64,000 nucleotides of DNA from the NCBI GenBank assembly GCA_963664945.1, contig OY761822.1:1178001-1242000 (forward strand), read 5' to 3'. Under the pieces are notes generated by a model. It was not told where the DNA came from. It did not search any database and was given only the letters and a program-made list of their open reading frames with translations. Shown here in pieces: positions 8,580 through 17,269 of this stretch. A program made the translations under genes and the position numbers. Source of the DNA: UBA6522 sp963664945 (lineage in GTDB: Bacteria; Pseudomonadota; Gammaproteobacteria; Steroidobacterales; Rariloculaceae). Positions within the stretch are counted from its first letter, which is position 1. Every line of letters begins with the position of its first letter.

Positions 8580-9061
8580 TGATGGTCCTCCACAATGACT
8601 CGCGGAATCAGGCCGCGTTCGTTGATCATACCCCTGAGCTGCAACACTTGTCTGGCGTTGGGATTGATCGCCGCTGCGGCGTCAAGGTCGAACGTCGCCT
8701 CCGACAACAGTCCCAACAGGTAATATGCGTAGGAGCGGTTGCTGTAGGCGCGCCAATTCCGGCCCTCCAGCCGCAACGACTCCGTGCAGTGATCGATGGC
8801 GATGTCCGGCTCCCCGCTGGCCGCGAATGCGGCGCAAAGATTGGACTCCGCGGCGGCCCGGTCGGCCGGGCTGGGTTGATAGCGCGTCAGCCCGAGTCGG
8901 GTGAGCCGGATGCCCTCGTCATATTGGCCCATCCTGATCGAAAAGGCGCCCGCGGAAAGGAACTCGTTGCCGGAGCCGATTATCGTGCGGTTGTCCGCCT
9001 GCCCCCATAGCCCGGTGGAGGCCAGCGAGGCGGCTACACCGAAAAGAATTAGGCGGCCCAT
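8576..9061 (-). CDS. Exported tetratricopeptide-repeat protein
   Basis: This 161-residue protein has a short N-terminal signal peptide (MGRLILFGVAASLASTGLWG then QAD). Helix pairs of TPR type follow: AGAFSIRMGQYDEGIRLTRL, NLCAAFAASGEPDIAIDHC and NRSYAYYLLGLLSEATFDL. Such proteins act as protein-binding scaffolds in the periplasm. It overlaps the start of the TonB-like gene downstream, so the pair probably works together. No specific function can be given. Confidence 0.75.
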   Translation of the reverse strand: MGRLILFGVAASLASTGLWGQADNRTIIGSGNEFLSAGAFSIRMGQYDEGIRLTRLGLTRYQPSPADRAAAESNLCAAFAASGEPDIAIDHCTESLRLEGRNWRAYSNRSYAYYLLGLLSEATFDLDAAAAINPNARQVLQLRGMINERGLIPRVIVEDHQ

Positions 9062-9220
9062 CTGTGTTTCCTCCGTTCGTTTAGTATAGCACCGGCACTT
9101 GGTTCTCCCGCCCGCGCCAGCGGGCGCCGCAGTTTACACGTGGATGCCGGTTTGCGCGGAATTTCCACTGTAGAGGCTTAGAATGACGATCAGGCGTTTG
9201 GTTCAACAGGAGCGCACCGG

Positions 9221-10420
9221 ATGACCGACGTTTCCGAGGCCCAAGCCCTGATTCTCGAGCGCATGGATCCATTTTCCGCTCGGGACACGGCGCTGGATGA
9301 CAGCATCGGAGCGGTGCTTCGCGAAGACGTCCACGCGGAACGCGACCAACCCCCATTTGACCGCGTCACGATGGACGGCATTGCCATCGACCATCGTGCG
9401 TGGGAGGCGGGTTGCCGCAGCTACCGAATCGTCGGCGCCCAGGGCGCCGGCGCGCCGGCGCTGTCGATCGCGGGACCCGGTGAGTGCGTGGAGATCATGA
9501 CCGGCGCGATGCGGCCGCGCGGGACCGATACGGTCATTCCCGTCGAACGCCTGACAGTCGACGACGGGAAGGCGGTGGTGCAGTCATCGGCCGTGGTTTC
9601 GCGACGCCAGTTCATTCATCCCCGGGGTTCGGACCGGACCGCGGGCAGCCGGGTGCTGAGCAGCGGACAACGTATCGGGCCGGCCGAGGTGGCGATCCTG
9701 GCCGGCGCGGGCCGCGCGCGGGTTCGCACCACGATGCCGCCGCGCGTGGCGGTGGTTTCCACCGGCGACGAACTCGTCGAGGTCGGCGAGCCGATCCAGC
9801 CGTACCAGATCCGTTCAAGCAATGACCGGGCCATCGAGGCAGCCCTGGTCCGCCGCTTCGGGGCGCGTGTCACGCGGGCGAGCCTCAGGGACGATCCGGC
9901 CGAAATCCTCGAATCCATCGCTCGTCTGCACGATCGGCACGACGTCGTCATCCTCACCGGCGGCGTGTCCATGGGCAAGTATGACTTTGTCCCCGGCGTG
10001 CTCGAACGGCTTGGCGTGGAACTGGTCTTCCATCGCATCGAGCAACGCCCGGGCCGTCCCATGTGGTTCGGTGTCAGCCAGGCGGCCAAGCCCGTCTTCG
10101 CCCTGCCGGGCAACCCGGTTTCCACGCTGGTCTGCCTGATTCGCTACGTGGTTCCGGCCTTGTGGAAGGCCATGGGCGCCGATCCGGAAACCGAGGAGTG
10201 GGTGCAGTTGGCCCGAGAAGTGGAGTTCCCGGCCGATCTCGCCTATTTCCTGCCGGTGACGATGCACGCGAATGCGCATGGATCCCCGCAGGCCGAGCCG
10301 CGGCCCACCAATACTTCCGGAGACTATGCCGCGCTTGGGGGAACGGATGGTTTCGTCGAGCTGCCCCGGGGCGCCGCCGTGTTCCCGGAGGGTACTTCCG
10401 CGCGGCTGTTTCGCTGGTAG
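9221..10420 (+). CDS. moeA: Molybdopterin molybdenumtransferase MoeA
   Basis: MoeA inserts molybdate into adenylylated molybdopterin, the last step of basic molybdenum cofactor synthesis. Diagnostic segments are PPFDRVTMDGIAI in domain I, MTGAMRPRGTDTVIPVE, STGDELVE at the start of the MogA-like domain, SSNDRAIEAAL, and TGGVSMGKYDFVPGVL followed by QRPGRPMWFG. The length of 399 residues is normal. It is separate from the moaACDE operon but belongs to the same pathway. No mogA or moaB is seen nearby. Confidence 0.95.
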   Translation: MTDVSEAQALILERMDPFSARDTALDDSIGAVLREDVHAERDQPPFDRVTMDGIAIDHRAWEAGCRSYRIVGAQGAGAPALSIAGPGECVEIMTGAMRPRGTDTVIPVERLTVDDGKAVVQSSAVVSRRQFIHPRGSDRTAGSRVLSSGQRIGPAEVAILAGAGRARVRTTMPPRVAVVSTGDELVEVGEPIQPYQIRSSNDRAIEAALVRRFGARVTRASLRDDPAEILESIARLHDRHDVVILTGGVSMGKYDFVPGVLERLGVELVFHRIEQRPGRPMWFGVSQAAKPVFALPGNPVSTLVCLIRYVVPALWKAMGADPETEEWVQLAREVEFPADLAYFLPVTMHANAHGSPQAEPRPTNTSGDYAALGGTDGFVELPRGAAVFPEGTSARLFRW

Positions 10421-10483
10421 CGGGAGCGCTTCCCCGGCTGCGGTCTCGGCGGTCCCGGTGCGACGCGGGGCTGTCGGCGCGGG

Positions 10484-11464
10484 TTACCGGGCGTGGTCCA
10501 GCAGGGTCCTGATCTGGCGCGGCTCGGCGCCGAAATCGGCAGGCACGCCGTGCTCGAAATAGCCCAGCCACTCTTCGTGAAACGCCTGCCAGCGCGCCTC
10601 GCGAGGGTCGTCCGAGTGGCTCACCGGCAGCAGCCGCACCTCGAGCGGGCAATGCATGTGGTTGACGATGGCGAGCACCGTTCTGGAAGGCACGACATCG
10701 TCGTCCAGCCCGATACCGACCAGGGTGGGCGCCCTGACGAGGGGTGCGAAATTCAACGTATCGAAGTACTTCAGCGTGTCGTTCACGGTATCGTGGCGCC
10801 ACCGGTACTTTTCCACGTACTGCTTGACCTCGAGCGCCGATCCGCCCAGTGCCAGCCGGCGCCGCTCCTCGTTCCAGCCGAACGTCGGCTGGCCCAGGAC
10901 GACAAGGTCGGCGTCGCTGCTGTTCGCCGCGGCCATGAGCGCCAGGGCGCCGCCGAAGCTGAACCCGTAAAAGACCAGCGTGCCGACATCGTCATCCAGC
11001 AGTTGCCTGGCGGCCCGGACCCCCTGCAGATAGTCGGCAACAGCGCCTCGCAGGATGCTGGTGGCGGGCGATTCGATACCGGTGAGCAGGTAACCGTCCT
11101 CCGAAACGGTGTTCGCGGATGCCGAGCGGCCGAATCCCCGGGCGTCGAAGCCGAATACACTCAGTCCCCGCCGCGCCCAGTCAACGCGGTGCTCGTAGCG
11201 GTCCTGGTACCCATGGGCGTGCACCACCAGCGGGCACGGCTGCCCCGAGATGGGGCGTAACAGGTAACCCCGGATTCGTGTGCCGCCCAGGGACCGGTAC
11301 GCAAGATGATGAAGCGTCAGGCCGTCGTCTGTTGTCCGGCTCGACAGGATTTCGGGATTCGGCGCGATTTTGGCGAGTTTCGCCACCGTGGACTCCCAGA
11401 AACCCAGGAATCCCGGCGGTCTGACGGTGTTCGGTTTGAAACGTTCCAGTCCCTTTACCGGCAT
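10484..11464 (-). CDS. Acetyl-xylan-esterase (AXE1)-like alpha/beta hydrolase
   Basis: Cytoplasmic serine esterase of the AXE1/cephalosporin-C deacetylase group, which removes acetyl groups from small substrates. The frame is open far upstream, but that part is antisense to the next gene. The ATG at 11464 gives 326 residues, the family size. Visible are GFDARGFGRSAS, the nucleophile elbow GFSFGGALAL (Ser near residue 169), the acid GLDDDVVPSRT and a histidine in SHSDDP. The substrate is unknown. The gene is divergent from the sensor/acyltransferase gene 49 bp away. Confidence 0.82.
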   Translation of the reverse strand: MPVKGLERFKPNTVRPPGFLGFWESTVAKLAKIAPNPEILSSRTTDDGLTLHHLAYRSLGGTRIRGYLLRPISGQPCPLVVHAHGYQDRYEHRVDWARRGLSVFGFDARGFGRSASANTVSEDGYLLTGIESPATSILRGAVADYLQGVRAARQLLDDDVGTLVFYGFSFGGALALMAAANSSDADLVVLGQPTFGWNEERRRLALGGSALEVKQYVEKYRWRHDTVNDTLKYFDTLNFAPLVRAPTLVGIGLDDDVVPSRTVLAIVNHMHCPLEVRLLPVSHSDDPREARWQAFHEEWLGYFEHGVPADFGAEPRQIRTLLDHAR

Positions 11465-11512
11465 CGGGGTCGACTGCGCGCGCGATGGCACGTTTCCTGC
11501 TGCTCTGACGGT

Positions 11513-13588
11513 ATGACATCGGCCATCGACGCTTTCCTGGATCACCCGGTCTGGCGCGACACGCATCGCGCCAGGCTGATTCCCCTGGGCGAGACAGCGA
11601 ACGTACGCCGCCACGACTCCGGGGAGATACTCTTTAAACGATTCCACCCCGCGGATCAATTGCTGTTGCTGCGAACGGGATCCGTGGGGCACGAAATCGG
11701 TGGTAACGGCGAGGGCGGCGCCTGGCCCATGGGCAACGTGGCCTGGCCCTGGGCCGCGCTGGGCTGGAGCGGCTTCCTTCCGCCACGCCGCAACGGCACC
11801 ACGGCGCGCGCCCTGACCGGCGTCGAGCTTCTGAGCTGGGAGCATGACGATCTTGCGCGGATTTTCTATTCCGATCCGTTGCTTGCGGTGAGCTTCTTTC
11901 AGATCGTTCTGGACAGCGTCCGGCGTCAGTTCGAATGGATCCGCGGCGAGCGCCTGGCCGCTCAGGGCCCGGGCCCCATCCATGATCGTCGGCCTGCAAC
12001 CGGCGAACAACACGCTCGGCAAGCGTTTGCGCCGGGCATCATCACCGCATTGAGGCGATCGGCGTTTTTCGCCCAGTTCGAGGACTCCGCCCTGCAGGGA
12101 CTGGCCGCGAGCGCCAGGCTGACCCGGTGCGGTCCCGGGACCGAATTGGTGCGGCAGGACGAAGCGTTGACAGGGCTCTGGGTGTTGGCGGGAGGAAGCG
12201 CAGTCAGTTATTTCTCCGCGCTCGAAGACGGCGGCGGCAGCAAGGGCCATAGCAGTGGCGAAGGCGGCAGCGTGGTTGCCAATGCCGACGAAGCCACCGG
12301 GGAAAGTCAGGGCGAACGCCTGGTGCGCTTTCTGTCCCTGCCCGCCAGGGGCGGAGTGGCCGCGGGGGTGCCAACCGTGGCTGGCGGATACCGGGCGGAG
12401 GCCACCGTTCGCGCGGTGTCCCCATGCTGGTTCTACCGGATACCAACGCAGTCCATCGAGAACCTGATCGCGAAGGATCCGGAGTTCGGCCGCAGCTTCG
12501 TGCAGCGTCACCTGGCGCGGCTCTCCCATCTCATTACCGCAGCCAGGGTCCCGCGGCCCAGTGCCGACGAGGAACCGGAAATCGTTGCCCTGAAGTCCGT
12601 ACTGCAGCAAAACCGGGCACGAATTCCGGTCACCTCGGAGTTGCACAAGGTTCCGCACCTGCTCGCCCACCGGTTGACGACGCGCAGCGCACTTGCGTGC
12701 CTCGATAACGTGCAAGGTACCGGCAGCTATGCCGAGCGTGCCGTCGCGAGGGTCTGCGCCGACGTGCTCGCCGGCATACAGGCCGAAGTGGGGTTCTACG
12801 AGGAGGTCCTGAATGCCTACGCAGCCGTGACCGGCGCTCCGGACGACACGCTGCCCGCGTCGTTGCGGCGTCGTTGCGACCGGATCATGGCAATGGCGTT
12901 CAACCATTTGCGCGCCGAGATTCGCGGTACGGACCATCTGCCCGGATCGCCCGGACACATCGTGATCATCAACCACCTGTGCTGCCCGGCCTACTATCAA
13001 CTGCCGAACGACTACCACTTTTCGTTCGATACGGCCTTCATCAGCGTCCTGCTCAATACCTGTTACGGCGAGTCCCCCGTGCGCGTGGTCCGCCAGAGTC
13101 CGGGCGCGGAATACGGCCACAGTCTGTTCTACAGCCGACTCGGCCACATCACGGTGCCGACGCTCGAATCGGGGATAGAAACGACTTCGCCCGAGGAGTT
13201 GGAGAGGCTGCGGCGTGAAGCGGCCGAAGCGTTTTTCCGACGCGGCCAGGCGGCCATCGGCCGGGGGGAGAACGTGCTGATCTGTCCGGAAGGGCAGTGC
13301 CAGAAGTCGGTGAATTCCCCCGCACGGTTCTATAGCGGCGCGTTCCGCCTGGCGCTGAAAACAGAGCCGGAGCCGTACATCGTCCCCATCGCCATTGCAG
13401 GATTCGACCGTCGCTTCAAGAATGCCGGGCTGGTCGCCCTGGTCCAGCCGCCGTATCGCCTTTCCGAGGCCATGGCGCAACATGGTACGGACGATCTGCG
13501 CGAGTTCCTGGACGACTACCGTGCCAAATTCGCCGCAGCGGTCAAGGAGGCGCAGCACTTGAGCCAAAGCGCTGTTTCGGTGCCCTGA
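11513..13588 (+). CDS. Cyclic-nucleotide-binding-like domains fused to a PlsC-type acyltransferase
   Basis: The 691-residue protein starts at the ATG at 11513; upstream frame is antisense to the esterase. The N-terminus (about 15-60) and residues 180-345 look like CAP_ED cyclic-nucleotide beta-rolls (LRRSAFFAQFEDSALQGLA, then LIAKDPEFGRSFVQRHLARL). They are interrupted by a Gly/Ser-rich loop. From about residue 464 it resembles 1-acyl-glycerol-3-phosphate acyltransferases: RGTDHLPGSPGHIVIINH near 488, and ICPEGQCQ near 590 for the usual FPEGT. The catalytic HX4D is not recognisable after the NH, so activity is uncertain. It suggests lipid acyl transfer gated by a nucleotide ligand. Confidence 0.7.
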   Translation: MTSAIDAFLDHPVWRDTHRARLIPLGETANVRRHDSGEILFKRFHPADQLLLLRTGSVGHEIGGNGEGGAWPMGNVAWPWAALGWSGFLPPRRNGTTARALTGVELLSWEHDDLARIFYSDPLLAVSFFQIVLDSVRRQFEWIRGERLAAQGPGPIHDRRPATGEQHARQAFAPGIITALRRSAFFAQFEDSALQGLAASARLTRCGPGTELVRQDEALTGLWVLAGGSAVSYFSALEDGGGSKGHSSGEGGSVVANADEATGESQGERLVRFLSLPARGGVAAGVPTVAGGYRAEATVRAVSPCWFYRIPTQSIENLIAKDPEFGRSFVQRHLARLSHLITAARVPRPSADEEPEIVALKSVLQQNRARIPVTSELHKVPHLLAHRLTTRSALACLDNVQGTGSYAERAVARVCADVLAGIQAEVGFYEEVLNAYAAVTGAPDDTLPASLRRRCDRIMAMAFNHLRAEIRGTDHLPGSPGHIVIINHLCCPAYYQLPNDYHFSFDTAFISVLLNTCYGESPVRVVRQSPGAEYGHSLFYSRLGHITVPTLESGIETTSPEELERLRREAAEAFFRRGQAAIGRGENVLICPEGQCQKSVNSPARFYSGAFRLALKTEPEPYIVPIAIAGFDRRFKNAGLVALVQPPYRLSEAMAQHGTDDLREFLDDYRAKFAAAVKEAQHLSQSAVSVP

Positions 13589-13658
13589 TTGGCGCGGCCA
13601 CGGATCCGGCAGTGCCATCCCGGATGACCGTACGGGGCCCGATAGCGGGGCCGGAAAG

Positions 13659-14726
13659 TCAATCCGCTGAGGTCAACGTACGTCCCGAAGCGCCGGCGAG
13701 CACGGCGTGCATTTCCGCCAGCAGCGACAGTGCGATGGATTCCGGGTCGTCGGCGCCGATGTCGAGCCCCACCGGGCCCTTCAGTCTGCCCTGGAGCGAC
13801 TCGCCGGCGTCGCCGAGCGCAGCCAGCAGACGCTCGCGGCGGTCCTTCGGGCCCAGCACGCCCAGGTAGTCCACCTGTACCCCGGCAAGCTGCCGCAGAT
13901 AGGCCTGATCGGTCATCAGGTGATGGCTCATGACGATGATGGCGTCGAATCGTGCCGGCTCGAGTTCGCTGCTCATCCGCGCCGGATCGATCAGCCGGGC
14001 GACCTCGGCTGCTTCGAAAACCCCCTTTTCCAGGTAGGCCGGCCGGTGATCGGCAACGGTGACCCGCCAGCCCAACTCTGCGGCCATGTTGACGACCGGC
14101 ACGGCGTCCAGCCCGGCGCCGAGGACCAGCAGTTGCCGGATCGGTTCGAGCGGTGCGTAGAGCACGGCGGCGCCATCCGCCTCGGTTCGGTAGATGGCCC
14201 TGCTGGCCGCCAGAGCGTCCCGGCATCCGGGTACCAGATGCGCTGAGAGGTCAGGGTCTGCGTCACCCTCCTCCCATACGAGTGTCGTACCCGGTTCAAT
14301 CGCGCTGTCAGCGCCCGACTTCGCAATGACCGTCGCGATCACAGCCGATTTCGCCAGCAGCAGGCGCTCGGCGATGCCCGCAAACGGCTGGTAGTCTTCT
14401 GCGCAAGTCAGGGGCTGCAACAGGACGCGGATCAGCCCATTGCAACCCACGCCCAGGCCCCACAGGTCATCGGCCTCGTCGCGCATGTCGAAGGTGATCG
14501 CCAGCGCCACGCCGGTTTCAATCACCCCGCGTGCCCGTTCCGCCAGGTCGCCCTCCAGGCACCCGCCGCTTACCAGGCCCTGGTAGTCCCCGTTGGCGGC
14601 GATCAGTATTCGGTGGCCGGCCTTGCTGTAGGTGGAGCCGATCGTTTCGTAGACCGTCGCAAGAACCATGGGCTCACCGGTCTTTCGCCAGCGCTCGAAG
14701 GTCCGGATGAGTCCGCGCGTGCTCAC
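13659..14726 (-). CDS. XdhC/CoxI-family molybdenum cofactor maturation protein
   Basis: XdhC proteins bind molybdenum cofactor and insert it, in sulfurated form, into xanthine-dehydrogenase-type enzymes. The N-terminal XdhC domain is visible (GSTYSKAGHRILI, GLVSGGCLEGDLAERA with its conserved cysteine, LWGLGVGCNG). The C-terminal Rossmann domain (LLVLGAGLDAVPVVNMAAEL, GVLGPKDRRERL) is also present. The length of 355 residues is standard. Its GTG start overlaps the stop of the upstream lipase-like gene by 4 nt. No xanthine dehydrogenase is in the window, so the client enzyme is elsewhere. Confidence 0.9.
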   Translation of the reverse strand: MSTRGLIRTFERWRKTGEPMVLATVYETIGSTYSKAGHRILIAANGDYQGLVSGGCLEGDLAERARGVIETGVALAITFDMRDEADDLWGLGVGCNGLIRVLLQPLTCAEDYQPFAGIAERLLLAKSAVIATVIAKSGADSAIEPGTTLVWEEGDADPDLSAHLVPGCRDALAASRAIYRTEADGAAVLYAPLEPIRQLLVLGAGLDAVPVVNMAAELGWRVTVADHRPAYLEKGVFEAAEVARLIDPARMSSELEPARFDAIIVMSHHLMTDQAYLRQLAGVQVDYLGVLGPKDRRERLLAALGDAGESLQGRLKGPVGLDIGADDPESIALSLLAEMHAVLAGASGRTLTSAD

Positions 14727-15619
14727 TCGCCCTCGCCCTCGTCATCGCCCCCGCCCCCGCCCTCGCCGTCGCCCCCGCCCTCGCCGTCGCCCTCGCCGTC
14801 GGCCGGCAGGAAGCGGCCGTTCCCCAGGAACGCGACGACCTGCTCCATGACATCCGCGTCAGTGAGTATGAACGTATGGCTTTCGTCGACGGCAAGAAAG
14901 TCCTGCATTTCCTCGAGGCGCGCGCTGTCCAGGCTGACCTTGCCGTCGTTCGGCTCGGGCAGCGGCGCAGCCTGAAGGAGCATTGCGTCGAGGCTCGTGC
15001 GCGTGCCCGCGATGATGCCGACTTCCAGGTCCACCGGGCCGAGATTCGCCGGCACGCCGTCGGCGCCGGTACCCAACTGCAGCGCGGCGGGACCCATCAC
15101 CGCAAACCAGGGTTCATCGGCGAATTCGTCGATCAGTTCGCTGCCGTGATTGGGCGGACCCAGCATCACCATCCGGCTGCCGTCCGGAACGTCGTGGTCC
15201 TGCAGGTAGTGACGCACCAGGATGCCTCCCAGCGAGTGCGCCACGAAGTGCACCGGCGCATCGGGGGGCGACGCGCACTTCGCCAGGGCCTCCGGGACGT
15301 GGGAGCCGGACAACTCCTCAATTGGATCGACAAGCGAAGGGTAACCCTGGTTCACGGTCCGGTACCCTGAGCGGTCCAGGGCGAACTTGAGCGGCAGCAT
15401 GGACAACGAAGTTCGGCCGAGCCCGTGCAGCAGGATCACGCAGGTTTCGGAGTCGGCAGGCGTTGCGACGGATGGCGCCAGGGCGCCAGCCGCGGCCAGC
15501 ACGACCGCTAGCAGCCAATGGCAAAAGTCCCCCGTCGCACCGAGACCGGCGCGGCGCCCGGCTGATCGGCCGGGCGCGCTTCCCTCGCGCGTCGGTGGTC
15601 TGTTCGGGCGGACATTCAT
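14723..15619 (-). CDS. Exported lipase-like alpha/beta hydrolase with an acidic Gly-rich tail
   Basis: Putative serine esterase or lipase. After an N-terminal hydrophobic stretch (WLLAVVLAAAGALAPSVATP), residues resemble PGAP1/lipase-class hydrolases: CVILLHGLGRTSLSML (oxyanion HG), the nucleophile elbow VAHSLGGILVRHYL and LGPPNHGSELID. The last 25 residues are a low-complexity run of Gly, Asp and Glu encoded by CGCCCTCGCC-like simple repeats at 14725-14803. The signal-peptide region contains GDFCHWLL, which comes from a palindromic repeat (see 15510), so the start may have been remodelled. It is co-translated with XdhC. Confidence 0.8.
   Translation of the reverse strand: MNVRPNRPPTREGSAPGRSAGRRAGLGATGDFCHWLLAVVLAAAGALAPSVATPADSETCVILLHGLGRTSLSMLPLKFALDRSGYRTVNQGYPSLVDPIEELSGSHVPEALAKCASPPDAPVHFVAHSLGGILVRHYLQDHDVPDGSRMVMLGPPNHGSELIDEFADEPWFAVMGPAALQLGTGADGVPANLGPVDLEVGIIAGTRTSLDAMLLQAAPLPEPNDGKVSLDSARLEEMQDFLAVDESHTFILTDADVMEQVVAFLGNGRFLPADGEGDGEGGGDGEGGGGGDDEGEGE
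15510..15600. repeat. Partial repeat copy (R2) inside the hydrolase signal-peptide region
   Basis: TAGCAGCCAATGGCAAAAGT at 15510-15529 matches the 21-bp terminal repeat of the 36311-36474 element with two differences. Fragments of a GGCCGGGCGCG-type interior follow. Only one terminus is recognisable. It is read in frame by the hydrolase gene. Confidence 0.5.
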
Positions 15620-15637
15620 TGTGTCGACAGGCCTGAA

Positions 15638-17026
15638 TCAAGAGTGCGTTGCATGTTCGGTCCGAAGCGATTCGACGAAGCGGCTGCACCACGCATGGAT
15701 GTCGTTGCGCTGCAATATTCCGATCATGGACTCGAAGCGTTCCCGGCGCTCTCCCAGGCGCATTTCCACAGCCTGTTGCATGCCGTCGGCAACGCCCTCC
15801 CGGTCATAGGGATTGACCAGTACCGCCCCGCCAAGTTCCTGCGCGGCGCCGGCCAGCGTCGATAACACCAGGACCCCCGGATTTTCCGGATCCTGCGTGG
15901 CCAGGTATTCCTTGGCGACCAGGTTCATGCCGTCGCGAATAGGCGTCACAAGGCCGATGTCCGTCAGCCTGAGCAGCGACATGAGCACGCCCCGGTCGTA
16001 AGCGCGGTTCAGGTAGCGGATGGGCACCCAGTCCATTTCGGCGAATCGCCCGTTGATGTTGCCGGAGGCGAGTTCCAGTTCCTCCCGGATGGCGTCATAG
16101 GTCCGTACGCCGGTGCGCGTCGGCGGCGCGATCTGCAGGAAAACCACCTGCCCCCGATTGGTCGGATATTTCTTGAGCAAGCGCTGGAAGGAACGAAAGC
16201 GCAACTCCAGCCCCTTGCTGTAGTCCAGCCGGTCGACCCCCATGATCAATTTCCGCTCCCGCAGGCTGTCGGTCAGGCGGTGAACGCGGCGGTCATCGAT
16301 ATTCTTGGTGGCCAGCCTTCGGCAATCCTCCACATCCACGCCGATGGGAAAAACGTCTGCGCAGAAGGTACGTCCGTACGCCTCGATGCGTCGGCCATCC
16401 AGCAGCCGCCCGCCGATCCCGGGTTGCCGCATGGAGTCCTGGAAGGCGCGCAGGTCCGTCTCCGTCTGAAACCCGATCACGTCATAGGACGACATGGAGC
16501 GAAGCAGGTGTTCATACGGAGGCAGCGCGCGCAGGGCATCGAAGCTTGGGAAGGGCACGTGAAGAAAGAATCCGATCGGATTGGTGACACCCGCCCTGCG
16601 CAGTTCCGCGGCCAGGGGGATCAGGTGGTAGTCGTGCACCCAGATGATGTCGCCGGGTTCCAGGAGCGGGACGAGCTTGCGGGCGAACAGTTCGTTGACC
16701 CGGCAGTAGGCGTCGTACTGGAAGCGCCTGAAGGAGAAGAATCCGAGCATGTAGTGGCACAGCGGCCAGAGGCTGTTGTTGGAGAATCCGTTGTAGTAAT
16801 TCTCGAAATCCCCCCTCTTCAGATCGATGGTGGCGTAGGTGATGCGTCCGCGGGTTTCCAGCACGGGATCGCGCGGGTCCTGGCCGGTCTTCTTGCCGCT
16901 CCAGCCGAACCAGATGCCGCCCTGCTCTTCAAGCGCCGCCAACACGCCCACGGCAAGCCCTCCGGCGACCTTGCCCTTCTTGGGAATGGCCACCCGGTTG
17001 GAGACGGCGATCAGTCTACCCTGCAT
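15638..17026 (-). CDS. otsA: Alpha,alpha-trehalose-phosphate synthase
   Basis: GT20 glycosyltransferase that makes trehalose-6-phosphate from UDP-glucose and glucose-6-phosphate for osmotic and stress protection. The 462-residue protein shows the OtsA landmarks LIAVSNRV, GGLAVGV, IWVHDYHL, GFFLHVPFPS, DRLDYSKGL, VFLQIAPPTRTGV and GMNLVAKEYLA. Its partners otsB and a GH15 enzyme lie upstream on the same strand, separated by a repeat-rich gap of 243 bp. Identification is secure. Confidence 0.95.
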   Translation of the reverse strand: MQGRLIAVSNRVAIPKKGKVAGGLAVGVLAALEEQGGIWFGWSGKKTGQDPRDPVLETRGRITYATIDLKRGDFENYYNGFSNNSLWPLCHYMLGFFSFRRFQYDAYCRVNELFARKLVPLLEPGDIIWVHDYHLIPLAAELRRAGVTNPIGFFLHVPFPSFDALRALPPYEHLLRSMSSYDVIGFQTETDLRAFQDSMRQPGIGGRLLDGRRIEAYGRTFCADVFPIGVDVEDCRRLATKNIDDRRVHRLTDSLRERKLIMGVDRLDYSKGLELRFRSFQRLLKKYPTNRGQVVFLQIAPPTRTGVRTYDAIREELELASGNINGRFAEMDWVPIRYLNRAYDRGVLMSLLRLTDIGLVTPIRDGMNLVAKEYLATQDPENPGVLVLSTLAGAAQELGGAVLVNPYDREGVADGMQQAVEMRLGERRERFESMIGILQRNDIHAWCSRFVESLRTEHATHS

Positions 17027-17269
17027 GGCTCACGAGCCTCCCTTGTCGGCCGGGCGCCTGGCGGAGCGGTGCTCCGCCTCGCGCCCGGTGATCGGCTCGA
17101 ACCCTCGCCGGTCGAATGTTCCCGATGTTTTCTCATCCCGCGCCTTGCCGGTCCCGGCGCCCGCGCGAGTCCCGCCGCGGGCCGCCGGATGTGACGCGCG
17201 ACTCCCGCCGCGGGCCGCCGGATGCGACGCGTGATTTTCGCCGCCGCCCGCCAGCGGTCGTTGGTGTTG
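17027..17269. repeat. Repeat copy (R3) with 33-bp tandem duplication between otsA and GH15
   Basis: The stretch at about 17041-17160 shares blocks such as CGGTGCTCCGCCTCGCG and GATCGGCTCGAACCCTCGCC with the repeat copy at 62741-62949. At 17163-17191 and 17196-17224 a 29-bp GC-rich unit is repeated with one mismatch, at 33-bp spacing, each ending GGGCCGCCGGATG. No gene is seen here. The region probably interrupts read-through from GH15 to otsA. Confidence 0.55.

Noticed and set aside
10484..13618. A 1044-codon minus-strand open frame
   Set aside because: Only the last 326 codons (from 11464) encode a recognisable hydrolase. The rest is antisense to the sensor/acyltransferase gene, a side effect of high GC.
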